Positions 46,752 to 54,827 of a DNA stretch of 64,000 nucleotides are shown in pieces. A program made the translations under genes and the position numbers. Location: NCBI RefSeq assembly GCF_013204825.1, contig NZ_JABMKV010000001.1, positions 248,001 to 312,000 on the forward strand, read 5' to 3'. Every line of letters begins with the position of its first letter. The first letter of the stretch is position 1. The notes under the pieces were generated by a model. It did not search any database. It worked only from the letters and a program-made list of their open reading frames with translations, and was not told the DNA's origin. The DNA is from Pedobacter boryungensis (GTDB lineage Bacteria > Bacteroidota > Bacteroidia > Sphingobacteriales > Sphingobacteriaceae).

Positions 46752-47489
46752 TTAAGCCTTTTCATAGCTTTGGCAAATAGGACAATAAAAAGTACGTCTG
46801 TTAGTTTTTCCTAACTGTTCTTTAATAATGGGATGGTTTTTAGGGCATACTTTTTTACTATAAGCGAGCCAATGTTTTTTAAGTGTATACTCTTTCTTCC
46901 ATCGGAGGAAATCAAAGCTGTAATTTCTAGCTTCCTTAATAAGCTCTTTTACTTTAGGCATAGAAAGTGAACCTACAGTGCATAAGGGATGTACACCAAT
47001 CCGATACAATACTTCATTTTTAATGATGTTCCCGACCCCAGCAAAAACATTCTGATCTAAAAGGATATCGCAAACCAGCACATCCTCTTTTTCCCTTAAT
47101 TTTTTTAAAGCTTTCGACTCGTTCCAATCATTAGAGAGTACATCGGATTCCCAATCATAAACTTCATTGATATCTCCTTCAATAAATTTTAATGAGCAGG
47201 TATAAAAATTCAATACATCATTTTTAAAAACTAGGCTGATTCTAGGCGTACTTTCCTTTTCTTCATTTATCCGATACGTACCAAAAAGCATGAAATGGAC
47301 TCGTAAGGCAAAATCACTAAAGCATATTAAGAAATGTTTGCCCCAGCTTTTAAATGCAATCACTTTTTGGTGAAGCAAACGATCTTTATCTAATTTAGTA
47401 TTACCTCCAACCTCTATAATTTCAGCACCTTCTAAATGGAGGTTTTCAATTAATTCTCTAAGTATAACAATAGACGGTCCTTCGGGCAT
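46752..47489 (-). CDS. Fpg/Nei family DNA glycosylase
   Basis: 245 residues. The mature N-terminus PEGP carries the catalytic Pro and Glu, and FAGVGNIIKNEVLYRIGVHP near residue 150 is the helix-two-turn-helix. The C-terminal zinc finger ends TNRRTFYCPICQ with the conserved Arg, but the first Cys pair reads C-x3-H (CPKNH) instead of CxxC. It removes oxidised bases and nicks the strand. It is the end of a minus-strand unit after the small hydrophilic gene, nine bases downstream. Nei-like rather than MutM is favoured by the missing standard MutM features, but not certain. Confidence 0.88.
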   Translation of the reverse strand: MPEGPSIVILRELIENLHLEGAEIIEVGGNTKLDKDRLLHQKVIAFKSWGKHFLICFSDFALRVHFMLFGTYRINEEKESTPRISLVFKNDVLNFYTCSLKFIEGDINEVYDWESDVLSNDWNESKALKKLREKEDVLVCDILLDQNVFAGVGNIIKNEVLYRIGVHPLCTVGSLSMPKVKELIKEARNYSFDFLRWKKEYTLKKHWLAYSKKVCPKNHPIIKEQLGKTNRRTFYCPICQSYEKA

Positions 47490-47498
47490 ATAATTTAA

Positions 47499-47675
47499 TT
47501 AGAGCGTTTCCTTGTTATTCTTCGCACTATCTCCAGATTCATTTGGTGCATCTCCAGCTTGTCCATATTTTGGTGCAGCACCTTGTCCATTCTGGTCAAA
47601 AGAAGCTTTGCCTTTAGCATCACCACTCGTTTTCTTTTGCGCTTTATCGTTTGATTTTTCAGCTTGCTTTTTCAT
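47499..47675 (-). CDS. Small hydrophilic protein (58 residues)
   Basis: 58 residues from ATG 47675 to TAA 47499-47501. The composition is extreme: Lys, Asp, Gly, Ala, Asn and Gln, with almost no hydrophobic residues (one Phe, one Tyr, one Leu), so it is disordered. The sequence holds GKASFDQNGQGAAP and KYGQAGDAPNE units. It lies 26 bases after the SDR gene and nine before the DNA glycosylase gene in a stress/repair unit, so it is probably co-expressed. It resembles small stress-linked disordered proteins in character; no family is claimed. Confidence 0.65.
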   Translation of the reverse strand: MKKQAEKSNDKAQKKTSGDAKGKASFDQNGQGAAPKYGQAGDAPNESGDSAKNNKETL

Positions 47676-47701
47676 AAATATATTTTTAATTCTTAGTGAT
47701 C

Positions 47702-48604
47702 TTAAATCGTAATTCTTCCTCCGGTAACCGGTAAAGTAGCTCCAGAAATATAACTAGCGTCATCAGAAGCTAAAAACACGTAGGCTGGTGCAACTTCAAC
47801 TGGCTGCCCTGGTCTTCCCATTGGGGTATCTTTGCCAAATTCTTCTGGATTTGGCATAGTAGATGGAATTAAGGGTGTCCAAATTGGTCCAGGCGCTACC
47901 GCATTTACTCTAATTCCTTTACCTGCAGTTAATAAAATCTGACTTAAGTTAGCAGTGAAATTTTGAATAGCAGCTTTTGTGGCTGCATAAGGCAACAATA
48001 CTAGACTAGGATTATATGCATTTACCGAGGTTGTATTAATAATGCTACTCCCTTTTTTCATGAAAGGTTCAGCAGCTTTACTTAAATAAAACATTGGGTG
48101 AATGTTCACATCAAATGTTTTTACCCATTCGTCGGCCGGTATTTCCTCTAAGCTTTCTCTTCCCATTTGGAAAGCAGCATTATTTACTAAAATGTCAATT
48201 TGTCCAAATTCTTTAACGGCAGTATCTATAATTTTTTTGCAATGACTTTCTTTTCTAATGTCGCCCTTAACCAAAATTGCTTTCTGACCGGCTTCTTCCA
48301 CATATTTAGCTGAGTCTTCAGCATCTTTAATTTCGATGTCATCTAAGTAACTAATTAGTACATCAGCACCTTCTCTTGCAAAAGCAATGGCAATAGCTTT
48401 CCCAATTCCAGAATCTCCACCGGTGATAATCGCTTTTTTGCCTTTTAATTTTCCAGAACCTTTGTATGATTTTTCTCCATGATCGGCCAAAGGTTTCATT
48501 TGATCTTCAGTTCCAGGAATGGCTTGTTTTTGTTTTGGATATGGCGGCACTGGATATTTTGTATCGGGCTGTTTAGGTGGTTCTTGTTTTTTTATCTTTT
48601 TCAT
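47702..48604 (-). CDS. SDR-family oxidoreductase (YghA/YdaD-like, general stress type)
   Basis: 300 residues from ATG 48604 (the TTG seven codons upstream is less likely). A Pro/Lys-rich N-terminal extension (PPKQPDTKYPVPPYPKQKQ) precedes the Rossmann fold: GGDSGIGKAIA cofactor loop near residue 55, NNAAFQ, the catalytic Ser in TSVNAY, and the YAATK motif. It ends in GATLPVTGG. This is the architecture of YghA/YdaD-type NADP-dependent dehydrogenases, which are general-stress proteins in Bacillus. The substrate is unknown. It leads the unit with the small protein and the DNA glycosylase. Confidence 0.9.
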   Translation of the reverse strand: MKKIKKQEPPKQPDTKYPVPPYPKQKQAIPGTEDQMKPLADHGEKSYKGSGKLKGKKAIITGGDSGIGKAIAIAFAREGADVLISYLDDIEIKDAEDSAKYVEEAGQKAILVKGDIRKESHCKKIIDTAVKEFGQIDILVNNAAFQMGRESLEEIPADEWVKTFDVNIHPMFYLSKAAEPFMKKGSSIINTTSVNAYNPSLVLLPYAATKAAIQNFTANLSQILLTAGKGIRVNAVAPGPIWTPLIPSTMPNPEEFGKDTPMGRPGQPVEVAPAYVFLASDDASYISGATLPVTGGRITI

Positions 48605-48690
48605 ATAGGTAGAATTTGATATCAAAACATCAACTTTTTAAAAAATCAGTTGACTATTTTTAAGTTTTAACATTTTTAAAATGTTTTTGT

Positions 48691-49461
48691 TTACGCTCTT
48701 TTTTTACTCCCCAAACTTTGCATCAATTGATCGTATAAGTTATCACTAGTTGCTTTTTGTGGTTTTAGTTTTTTCACAACCGCACGTTTACCTTTTGCTT
48801 TAGCTTTGATAATTTTTAATAATTCATCGCTATAAGTATCCTTAAATGCAGCGATATCGAATTTTGAACTGTATTGCGCTATTAAGGCTAAGCCGACCTC
48901 CATTTCTTTTTTGGTAATGTTAGTGTCACTTACTTTTTTGATTTCTTCTAGACTTCTTATTTCTTCTTGGAATCTAATTTTAGTGATGACAATAACATCA
49001 TCCATCGGATGGATAACACACAAATTTTCCGTGCTTCGTAGTACAAAACGTCCTATTCCTGCTTTTTTTGATTTAATTAGTGCTTGTAGCAATAGCGCAT
49101 ACGCTTTTGTTCCTTGCTTTTCTGGCTCGGTATAATAGGATGTTTCGTAATAGATAGGGTTGATGTCTTTTATGTCGACGAAATTCTCTAATTCGATGAT
49201 TTTAGTTTTTTCAGGAGCTGCTTCAGCAAAATCATGTTCATCCAAGATTACATATCTATCCTTCAAAAAATAACCACGAACAATTTTATCATATGGAACT
49301 TCTTTGCGACTATCCTCATTAATACGTTGAAATTTAATTTTCGCATGGTCGCGTTCATCTAGCATATCTAAATCTAGATTGCTGTTCTGTACCCCAGAAT
49401 AAAGTTTAACGGGAATATTTACCAAGCCAAAACCAATGGCACCTTTCCAAATAGATCTCAT
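48691..49461 (-). CDS. ku: Ku protein (bacterial NHEJ)
   Basis: 256 residues, the standard bacterial Ku length. The N-terminus MRSIWKGAIGFGLVNIPVKLYSG is diagnostic, followed by KIKFQRINEDSRKEVPYDKIVRGY. The last 30 residues are Lys-rich (KAKGKRAVVKKLKPQKA), the DNA-binding tail. Ku binds double-strand ends and recruits LigD. No ligD is in the window, so the partner must lie elsewhere if the pathway works. It sits 87 bases upstream of the SDR gene on the same strand. Confidence 0.95.
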   Translation of the reverse strand: MRSIWKGAIGFGLVNIPVKLYSGVQNSNLDLDMLDERDHAKIKFQRINEDSRKEVPYDKIVRGYFLKDRYVILDEHDFAEAAPEKTKIIELENFVDIKDINPIYYETSYYTEPEKQGTKAYALLLQALIKSKKAGIGRFVLRSTENLCVIHPMDDVIVITKIRFQEEIRSLEEIKKVSDTNITKKEMEVGLALIAQYSSKFDIAAFKDTYSDELLKIIKAKAKGKRAVVKKLKPQKATSDNLYDQLMQSLGSKKRA

Positions 49462-49532
49462 AGCATAACTTTTTAATTATAAACAGCTGTGCGATGGTAT
49501 TGTTTGTAATTAAGGCATAGTAGCTTCTGCTC

Positions 49533-50519
49533 TTAATTTAGTAGTAAAGGAACTTTTTTGTGGTATTTATTTCTGTAATCGATAGGGGTTAGGCCTGTAA
49601 TTTTCTTAAATACATCTCTAAATGCTTTGGTATCTGTATAGCCAACATCAAACATTACTTCTGTAATGTTTTTTCTGCTCGATTCAAAGCTTCGTTTTGC
49701 CGCTTCAATTTTCACCCGCTGTAAATACTCAATAACAGTGTTATTCGTGGCTTTTTTAAATCTTCGTTCAAAACTTCTTCTGCCCAAGGCTAACATTCCA
49801 GCCAGCTGATCTACCGTAATTTTATTCTGATAGTTATTATCTATAAATTCTTGTGCTTTTTTAATCTCAGGATCTTCATGTTTCTTCTGTCCTTGAAACA
49901 TCATAAATGCCAATTGACTTTCTCTGTCAATGTCAATAGCAAAATATTTTGAAGCTAGAATTGCGGTATCACGATCTGTGTATTTTTCTACTAAATAAAG
50001 TAATAAATTCCAATATGAATTAGCTCCTCCGCTAGAATATAAACCTTTTTCTTCGGTAATTATACTTCCATCCACTAAGTCAACCGCAGGGAACATTTCT
50101 CTAAAATCGGTAGCAGACAGCCAATGTGTAGAGCATTTTTTACCATCTAATAAACCTGTTGATGCCAATAAAAAAGCACCAATACATAAGGAAACCACTT
50201 CTGCACCTTTTTGGTATTGTTCAATTATCCAAGGTTGTAAATCCTTATTTAATTCGATAGCTGTTTTCATATCACCACTTAAGGCAGGAATGAAAATCAA
50301 GTCTGTTTTTGGAAGTTCGTCAATTAGCAAATCGGTATGAACCGAGAAAAGATTGTTATTTAATTTTATTTCCCTCTTTAATCCAACTAATTGAATGTTA
50401 AACATAGGTGCTTTACCGGCAGCAGCTAAAAAATCATTTACTGCCGTAAATAAATACCTTGGATCTGCGATAGCTTCTATCACAGCCGTTTCGGGAACTA
50501 AAATTGTAACATGCTTCAT
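49533..50519 (-). CDS. GlxA-family transcriptional regulator (DJ-1/PfpI plus AraC HTH)
   Basis: 328 residues. N-terminal DJ-1/PfpI domain (about 1-190) with the nucleophile-elbow Cys in VSLCIGAFLLAS near residue 120; C-terminal AraC-type double HTH (about 225-320) with LALGRRSFERRFKKAT and VMFDVGYTDTKAFRDVFKKITGLTP. Such regulators sense small metabolites, with the PfpI domain as the sensor. A perfect -7 box lies four bases before the ATG, so the mRNA may be leaderless. The divergent neighbour is a VOC protein, a possible target. Confidence 0.92.
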   Translation of the reverse strand: MKHVTILVPETAVIEAIADPRYLFTAVNDFLAAAGKAPMFNIQLVGLKREIKLNNNLFSVHTDLLIDELPKTDLIFIPALSGDMKTAIELNKDLQPWIIEQYQKGAEVVSLCIGAFLLASTGLLDGKKCSTHWLSATDFREMFPAVDLVDGSIITEEKGLYSSGGANSYWNLLLYLVEKYTDRDTAILASKYFAIDIDRESQLAFMMFQGQKKHEDPEIKKAQEFIDNNYQNKITVDQLAGMLALGRRSFERRFKKATNNTVIEYLQRVKIEAAKRSFESSRKNITEVMFDVGYTDTKAFRDVFKKITGLTPIDYRNKYHKKVPLLLN

Positions 50520-50523
50520 TAAA

Positions 50524-50531
50524 CAAATATA
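50524..50531 (-). promoter_or_regulatory. -7 promoter box of the GlxA-type regulator
   Basis: TATATTTG on the minus strand, a perfect TAnnTTTG box, lies four bases before ATG 50519. Confidence 0.5.
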
Positions 50532-50602
50532 ATCGATGTGTTTGTCGTAAACAACCCCTTCAATTGTCCTTTATGCACTATTTAGGTAGGTATTCGAGTA
50601 AT

Positions 50603-50610
50603 TATCTTTG
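50603..50610 (+). promoter_or_regulatory. -7 promoter box of the VOC gene
   Basis: TATCTTTG fits TAnnTTTG and ends 55 bases before the VOC ATG. The divergent GlxA-type regulator starts 84 bases to the left. Confidence 0.4.
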
Positions 50611-50665
50611 AATAAAACTTTATATCAATTTCGATAGACGATTTTTCAAACTAGCTTTCTACCAA

Positions 50666-51076
50666 ATGGCACATATCTATTCCTATTTAACATTTAACGG
50701 TAATTGTCGCAAGGCGATGACCTTTTATCAGAACTGTCTTGGTGGCAATCTTAGTTTTCAGACGATAGGAGAAACTACATTATCTAAAAAAATGACAGAT
50801 GAAATGAAAGGATATGTGGTTCAAGCTATGCTTACTAAAGAAGACTTGATTTTAGTGGGTACAGACTTGGTTGCAGATGAAGGACTAACTAAAGGCAATG
50901 CTGTTTCCTTGCTTTTGAATTGCAATTCTGAAGAAGAATTAACTACTTATTATGCCAAACTTTCTGTGGGTGCAAAAGCAACACAAGGAATTGAAGTTAA
51001 CTTTTGGAATACATTAGTTGCTTCAGTTACAGATGTATTTGGGAATAATTGGCTGTTAAATTATAAAAGGAATTAA
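50666..51076 (+). CDS. VOC family (PhnB/glyoxalase-like) protein
   Basis: 136 residues with two beta-alpha-beta-beta-beta units of the VOC fold: YSYLTFNGNCRKAMTFYQNCLGGNLSF at the N-terminus and NTLVASVTDVFGNNWLLNYK at the end. These match the PhnB/YjdN subgroup. No full set of metal ligands is evident, as usual for this subgroup, and the substrate is unknown. It is divergent from the GlxA-type regulator. Confidence 0.85.
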   Translation: MAHIYSYLTFNGNCRKAMTFYQNCLGGNLSFQTIGETTLSKKMTDEMKGYVVQAMLTKEDLILVGTDLVADEGLTKGNAVSLLLNCNSEEELTTYYAKLSVGAKATQGIEVNFWNTLVASVTDVFGNNWLLNYKRN

Positions 51077-51095
51077 TATAGATAATTCTCTATTA

Positions 51096-51545
51096 TTACT
51101 GTGTGGGAAAAATCATTCTTTTCTTCGAAATAACGTACGCTCCAACACCGCCAGCAACTAAAACCATTATCCAAACATAATCATCTAAAGGTAAGTTGAC
51201 ATTACAGATATCTACTGAATAATAAACGTAAGTACCGTAGCTTGCACCATCTTGATTATTCATTGGATTGACATAAGTGTTTACCCAACACTGTCTTCCT
51301 TGATCATAGATGTTGTTACTTTCGATATAATTGCATTGTTGTCCAGGACTATAATCTACACTGTAAACTTGTCCATTTCTATTATAGACTTTGTACGTAG
51401 TGCCCCAAAAATATGTACTTCCTAAGTATTGAGTAAAAACAACATCTCCAATTCTACAACCATACCCAGATACGGTAGTTGCAAATGACGTATTGCTTAA
51501 AAGAGTGAAAAGCGTTAATATAAATAGTGATCTTAAAAATCTCAT
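51096..51545 (-). CDS. Small secreted protein with CTERM-like C-terminal sorting signal
   Basis: 149 residues. Signal peptide at the N-terminus (FILTLFTLLSNTSFA, cleaved near residue 22), then a Tyr/Asn/Cys-rich region of about 95 residues with four or more Cys. The C-terminus reads LPLDDYVWIMVLVAGGVGAY followed by ISKKR: a short P-x-D motif, one hydrophobic helix and a basic tail. This tripartite tail resembles the PID-CTERM and related sorting signals of Bacteroidota, which are processed by exosortase-like enzymes. No exosortase is in the window. The mature function is unknown. Confidence 0.75.
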   Translation of the reverse strand: MRFLRSLFILTLFTLLSNTSFATTVSGYGCRIGDVVFTQYLGSTYFWGTTYKVYNRNGQVYSVDYSPGQQCNYIESNNIYDQGRQCWVNTYVNPMNNQDGASYGTYVYYSVDICNVNLPLDDYVWIMVLVAGGVGAYVISKKRMIFPTQ

Positions 51546-51725
51546 TAAAGGAACTGATTGTTATAGCCTATATCAAACAATAGCTATGCCACTTAAACTA
51601 TCAATCTGTATTATTTTTGATGTTGTAAGTTAAGCTAAAATATTTCAATGTTTAAACAATAAATATTGCTTTAAGTTTACATTAAATAATTAATCACATA
51701 AAATTAACTATTTAAAAAATATTAA

Positions 51726-51762
51726 CGGGGAAAATCGGGGAATATTCTGTCTATTTTTCCCC
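51726..51762. repeat. Two 10-bp direct repeats plus one inverted copy
   Basis: CGGGGAAAAT and CGGGGAATAT are adjacent (51726-51745) and ATTTTTCCCC (51753-51762) is an inverted near-copy. The 607-base gap 51546-52152 holds no gene; besides this repeat it has two tandem arrays listed next and otherwise AT-rich sequence. Confidence 0.7.
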
Positions 51763-51890
51763 ATTTATAATCAGTAGAAAATGGACAAGATTTGTTTTTG
51801 AGTTGTTGAGCTATTTTGTTGGTGGCTTTTAATATTTCCATGCCATAAAGAAACATTAAATTTTTAGTAAGATAAATAGGTTGAATTTAA

Positions 51891-51930
51891 ATGTCCGAAA
51901 ATGTCTGATTATGTCCTAAAATGTCAGTAA
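51891..51930. repeat. Four tandem 10-bp ATGTC repeats
   Basis: ATGTCCGAAA, ATGTCTGATT, ATGTCCTAAA and ATGTCAGTAA follow each other without gaps. The ATGTC core is invariant at exactly one helical turn, which suggests a protein-binding array on one face of the DNA. Confidence 0.8.
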
Positions 51931-51997
51931 AAAAGTAGTTTTGTTCTAGAGTTGTTCGAGGATTGTCCTAGGTTTCTTCTTCTCAAAGGGCGTTTTT

Positions 51998-52041
51998 AAG
52001 GAGAAACGTAGGAGAAGACTAGGAGGAGTATAGGAGAAATG
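51998..52041. repeat. Four tandem 11-bp TAGGAG repeats
   Basis: AAGGAGAAACG, TAGGAGAAGAC, TAGGAGGAGTA and TAGGAGAAATG follow each other. AGGAG is invariant at 11-base spacing. The array ends 111 bases before the nuclease-helicase gene. Confidence 0.8.
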
Positions 52042-52152
52042 CGGTGTGATTTTTAAAGTTTGCTAGGTAAATCTTGCTGCATTTAGAAATAAATTTTAAT
52101 GCTGGATTAAAAAGTAAAATAATATGCATCTTCATAGTCTAAATTGAATTAT

Positions 52153-54132
52153 ATGTTAACTGCCTATTACCAAGATTCGATAGAATCATTTTTGGGAAAA
52201 AATATCAAAGAAATCATTGGGCAAATAACGCTTGCAAATAAATTTGATGCCAATTCTGATACTGTTGAAGCTTGGAAACAGCAAATATTAATTTTAAAAG
52301 ATCAGTTAAAGTATTTTGTAGGAGATATCTTTTTTGAATTTTCAATTCCTAGAATGGGTAAAAGAATAGATTGTTTGCTCATTATAAAAAACGTTGTTTT
52401 TGTTATAGAATTTAAAGTAGGAGAAAGGAATTATTTGCGATATCATATTGATCAGGTTTGGGATTATGCACTTGATTTAAAAAACTTTCATAAGCCTAGC
52501 CATGATGCTGTAATTGCTCCAATACTCGTTGCTACAGAAGCAAGTTATAATTATACGGATATTATTATATCTAGTCATAATGATGATTTAATTTATCCTA
52601 TAAGAACAAATAAGCTTGAAATTAAAAACATTATAAATCAAGTTTTACTATTCTATACTGGAAAATTAGATTTAAATAGCTTAGAATATATAACTGGAAG
52701 CTACTCTCCAACACCCACAATTATTGAAGCAGCCGTAAATCTTTATAATGAACATTCAGTAAGTGAAATAACTCGTAATGATGCTGAAGCTGTTAACTTA
52801 ACTAAAACAACAAAGTCTATTTCTGATACTATCTCTTATGCTAAGCAAAACTCTAAAAAAGTAATATGCTTTGTTACAGGTGTTCCGGGAGCAGGCAAGA
52901 CATTAGTTGGTTTAAAAGTAGCAACGACTCATTTAGATAGATCTAAAGGTGATACAAGTGTTTTTTTATCTGGCAATGGTCCTTTGGTTGCTATTTTGCA
53001 AGAAGCATTAGTTAGAGATAAAGTAAAAAGAGAAAGCTTAAGAGGAAATAAAATAACAAAAGCATCCGCTAAAGAAGGTGTAAAGGCTTTTATTCAAATT
53101 ATTCATCATTATAGAGATGCATATTTGGTAGATCAAAATGCCCCTTATGATCATGTTGCTATTTTTGATGAAGCTCAAAGAGCATGGAATAAAGAGCAAA
53201 CTATTGACTTTATGCGTCGTAAGAAAAATCAACCTAATTTTAGATTTTCTGAACCTGAATATTTAATTTCTTGCTTAGATAGACATAAACATTGGGCAGT
53301 AATTATATGTTTGGTTGGTGGGGGACAGGAAATAAATAAAGGTGAAGCTGGTATTTCAGAATGGTTAAATGCGATACATGAATCATTCCCAGACTGGGAA
53401 GTGAATATCTCTCCAAATCTTAAGGATAATGAATATGATGCTTTATCAACAATAAAAAGAATAGAGGAAAAATGCATTATAAATTTTGATAAAAATCTGC
53501 ACTTAGCAGTTTCTATGCGCTCATACCGAGCGGAAAACGTATCTCTATTTGTTAAACAACTTTTAGATTTAGATATTGATAAAGCTAAATTAACATATAG
53601 TCAAATTAGTAGCAATTATCCTATTCTAATAACTAGAGAACTAAGCAAAGCAAAACAATGGCTTAAGGATAAAGCAAGAGGCACAGAAAGATATGGAATT
53701 GTTGTTTCTTCTCAGGCTCAAAGATTAAAACCTTTAGCTATAGACATCAAGTCTCCAATTGACCCAGTGCATTGGTTTCTTGATGATAAAGATGATGTTA
53801 GATCATCCTATTATTTAGAAGATGTTGCGACTGAATTTCAAGTGCAAGGCTTAGAATTAGACTGGGCATGCGTTACATGGGATGGGGATTTTAGATATTC
53901 AAAGGGGGAGTGGAAAACTTTTTCATTTGTAGGCTCAAAGTGGCAAAACATTCATAAAATTGAGAGAAAGAAATATCTATTAAACGCATATAGAGTATTA
54001 TTGACGAGGGCAAGACAGGGAATGGTTATCGTAATTCCCGAAGGGGATGTGCTTGACCATACAAGAAAGCCTGAATATTATGATTTGACTTATAATTATT
54101 TTAAATCTATTGGAGTAAAAGAATTAGAATAA
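52153..54132 (+). CDS. PD-(D/E)xK nuclease plus DUF2075 SF1 helicase fusion protein
   Basis: 659 residues from ATG 52153 (a TTG three codons earlier is possible). The N-terminal domain (about 50-190) has the nuclease-type pattern: Asp 73 in GKRIDCLLI, then Glu 86-Phe-Lys 88 in VFVIEFKVGE. The helicase part follows: Walker A GVPGAGKT (244-251), Walker B FDEAQRAW (339-346), VGGGQEIN, and late motifs TEFQVQGLELDW and NAYRVLLTRARQG. This is the Schlafen-group DUF2075 helicase with an attached nuclease. Similar nuclease-helicase fusions occur in defence islands, so defence against phage is plausible but not shown. The gene is alone, with three repeat sets upstream and a terminator downstream. Confidence 0.85.
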   Translation: MLTAYYQDSIESFLGKNIKEIIGQITLANKFDANSDTVEAWKQQILILKDQLKYFVGDIFFEFSIPRMGKRIDCLLIIKNVVFVIEFKVGERNYLRYHIDQVWDYALDLKNFHKPSHDAVIAPILVATEASYNYTDIIISSHNDDLIYPIRTNKLEIKNIINQVLLFYTGKLDLNSLEYITGSYSPTPTIIEAAVNLYNEHSVSEITRNDAEAVNLTKTTKSISDTISYAKQNSKKVICFVTGVPGAGKTLVGLKVATTHLDRSKGDTSVFLSGNGPLVAILQEALVRDKVKRESLRGNKITKASAKEGVKAFIQIIHHYRDAYLVDQNAPYDHVAIFDEAQRAWNKEQTIDFMRRKKNQPNFRFSEPEYLISCLDRHKHWAVIICLVGGGQEINKGEAGISEWLNAIHESFPDWEVNISPNLKDNEYDALSTIKRIEEKCIINFDKNLHLAVSMRSYRAENVSLFVKQLLDLDIDKAKLTYSQISSNYPILITRELSKAKQWLKDKARGTERYGIVVSSQAQRLKPLAIDIKSPIDPVHWFLDDKDDVRSSYYLEDVATEFQVQGLELDWACVTWDGDFRYSKGEWKTFSFVGSKWQNIHKIERKKYLLNAYRVLLTRARQGMVIVIPEGDVLDHTRKPEYYDLTYNYFKSIGVKELE

Positions 54133-54229
54133 TAATAGATTATTATTGATTTATAAAATTTATTTTACCTACTAAAACCAAATAGGTAATCATTTAACGA
54201 AATATATAAACAGAATGCCTAGCAAACAA

Positions 54230-54258
54230 AAAAAAGACCGAATAAATCGGTCTTTTTT
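54230..54258. terminator. Terminator between the nuclease-helicase and HPF genes
   Basis: A perfect 12-bp stem (54230-54241 with 54247-54258; core GACCGA) with loop ATAAA, preceded by an A run and followed by TTTTTTG. It serves the two convergent genes. Confidence 0.8.
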
Positions 54259-54287
54259 GTATCTATAATTGTAAATAGGAATTCGTT

Positions 54288-54605
54288 TTAAACCTTCGCC
54301 TGCAATTTACTGATTACAGTAGTTAAAGCATGTTTCAATTTCTCAGTTGCACCTTTTAAAGCAAGGTCATACGTATCACCTAAATCGCTGGCTACGATAG
54401 GTTGTTTTCCTTCAAATCTAGCTTCTAGAAAGCATTTTTTATCATTCACACCACCTTTACTTCCATTTTCGTCGCTCAAGTGGACTTCTATACGGCTGAT
54501 GTGTTCGCTATATCTTTCTAAATCTTTGTTTAATTTCTCAGTAATCTGCGATTCGTATTCGCTATGTATCGTCAAGTTTTTGTCGGCGTTCAGTTGAATA
54601 ATCAT
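54288..54605 (-). CDS. Ribosome hibernation promoting factor (HPF/RaiA family)
   Basis: 105 residues, the short HPF form. Features are VHLSDENGSKGGVNDKKCFLEARFEGKQP and the final helix DLALKGATEKLKHALT. These bind the 30S decoding centre and park ribosomes in the stationary phase. The Bacteroidota short forms often have an insertion near the middle strand, as here. Monocistronic. Confidence 0.85.
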   Translation of the reverse strand: MIIQLNADKNLTIHSEYESQITEKLNKDLERYSEHISRIEVHLSDENGSKGGVNDKKCFLEARFEGKQPIVASDLGDTYDLALKGATEKLKHALTTVISKLQAKV

Positions 54606-54734
54606 ATATAATTAGTTTTTGTGATTAATAATACTACAATAACAGCAATATAGTTGGGATGTTTTTATCATAAGTGAAAAGCCTAATGATTAAACCTAAA
54701 ACCCTCATTGATAGTGAGTAAAAAGTGCATTAAG

Positions 54735-54754
54735 ATTCCCACCTGCGTGGGAAT
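54735..54754. repeat. Small palindrome of the dispersed GGGAATGAC type
   Basis: ATTCCCAC, loop CTGC, GTGGGAAT, then GACGC. It resembles the ends of the dispersed ATTCCC.CTGCG.GGGAATGAC repeat found between bacterial genes. It is a lone half element in the 222-base gap 54606-54827, which has no gene. Confidence 0.55.
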
Positions 54755-54827
54755 GACGCAAATTCCAAAATAAATTCATTAACGATTTTTAAATTTTCTT
54801 TTTGATACAGTCTTTTAGAGGTAGGCG

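Noticed and set aside
51891-52041. A short CRISPR-like array
   Set aside because: The units are 10 and 11 bases with no spacers and no cas genes; they are tandem repeats, not CRISPR.
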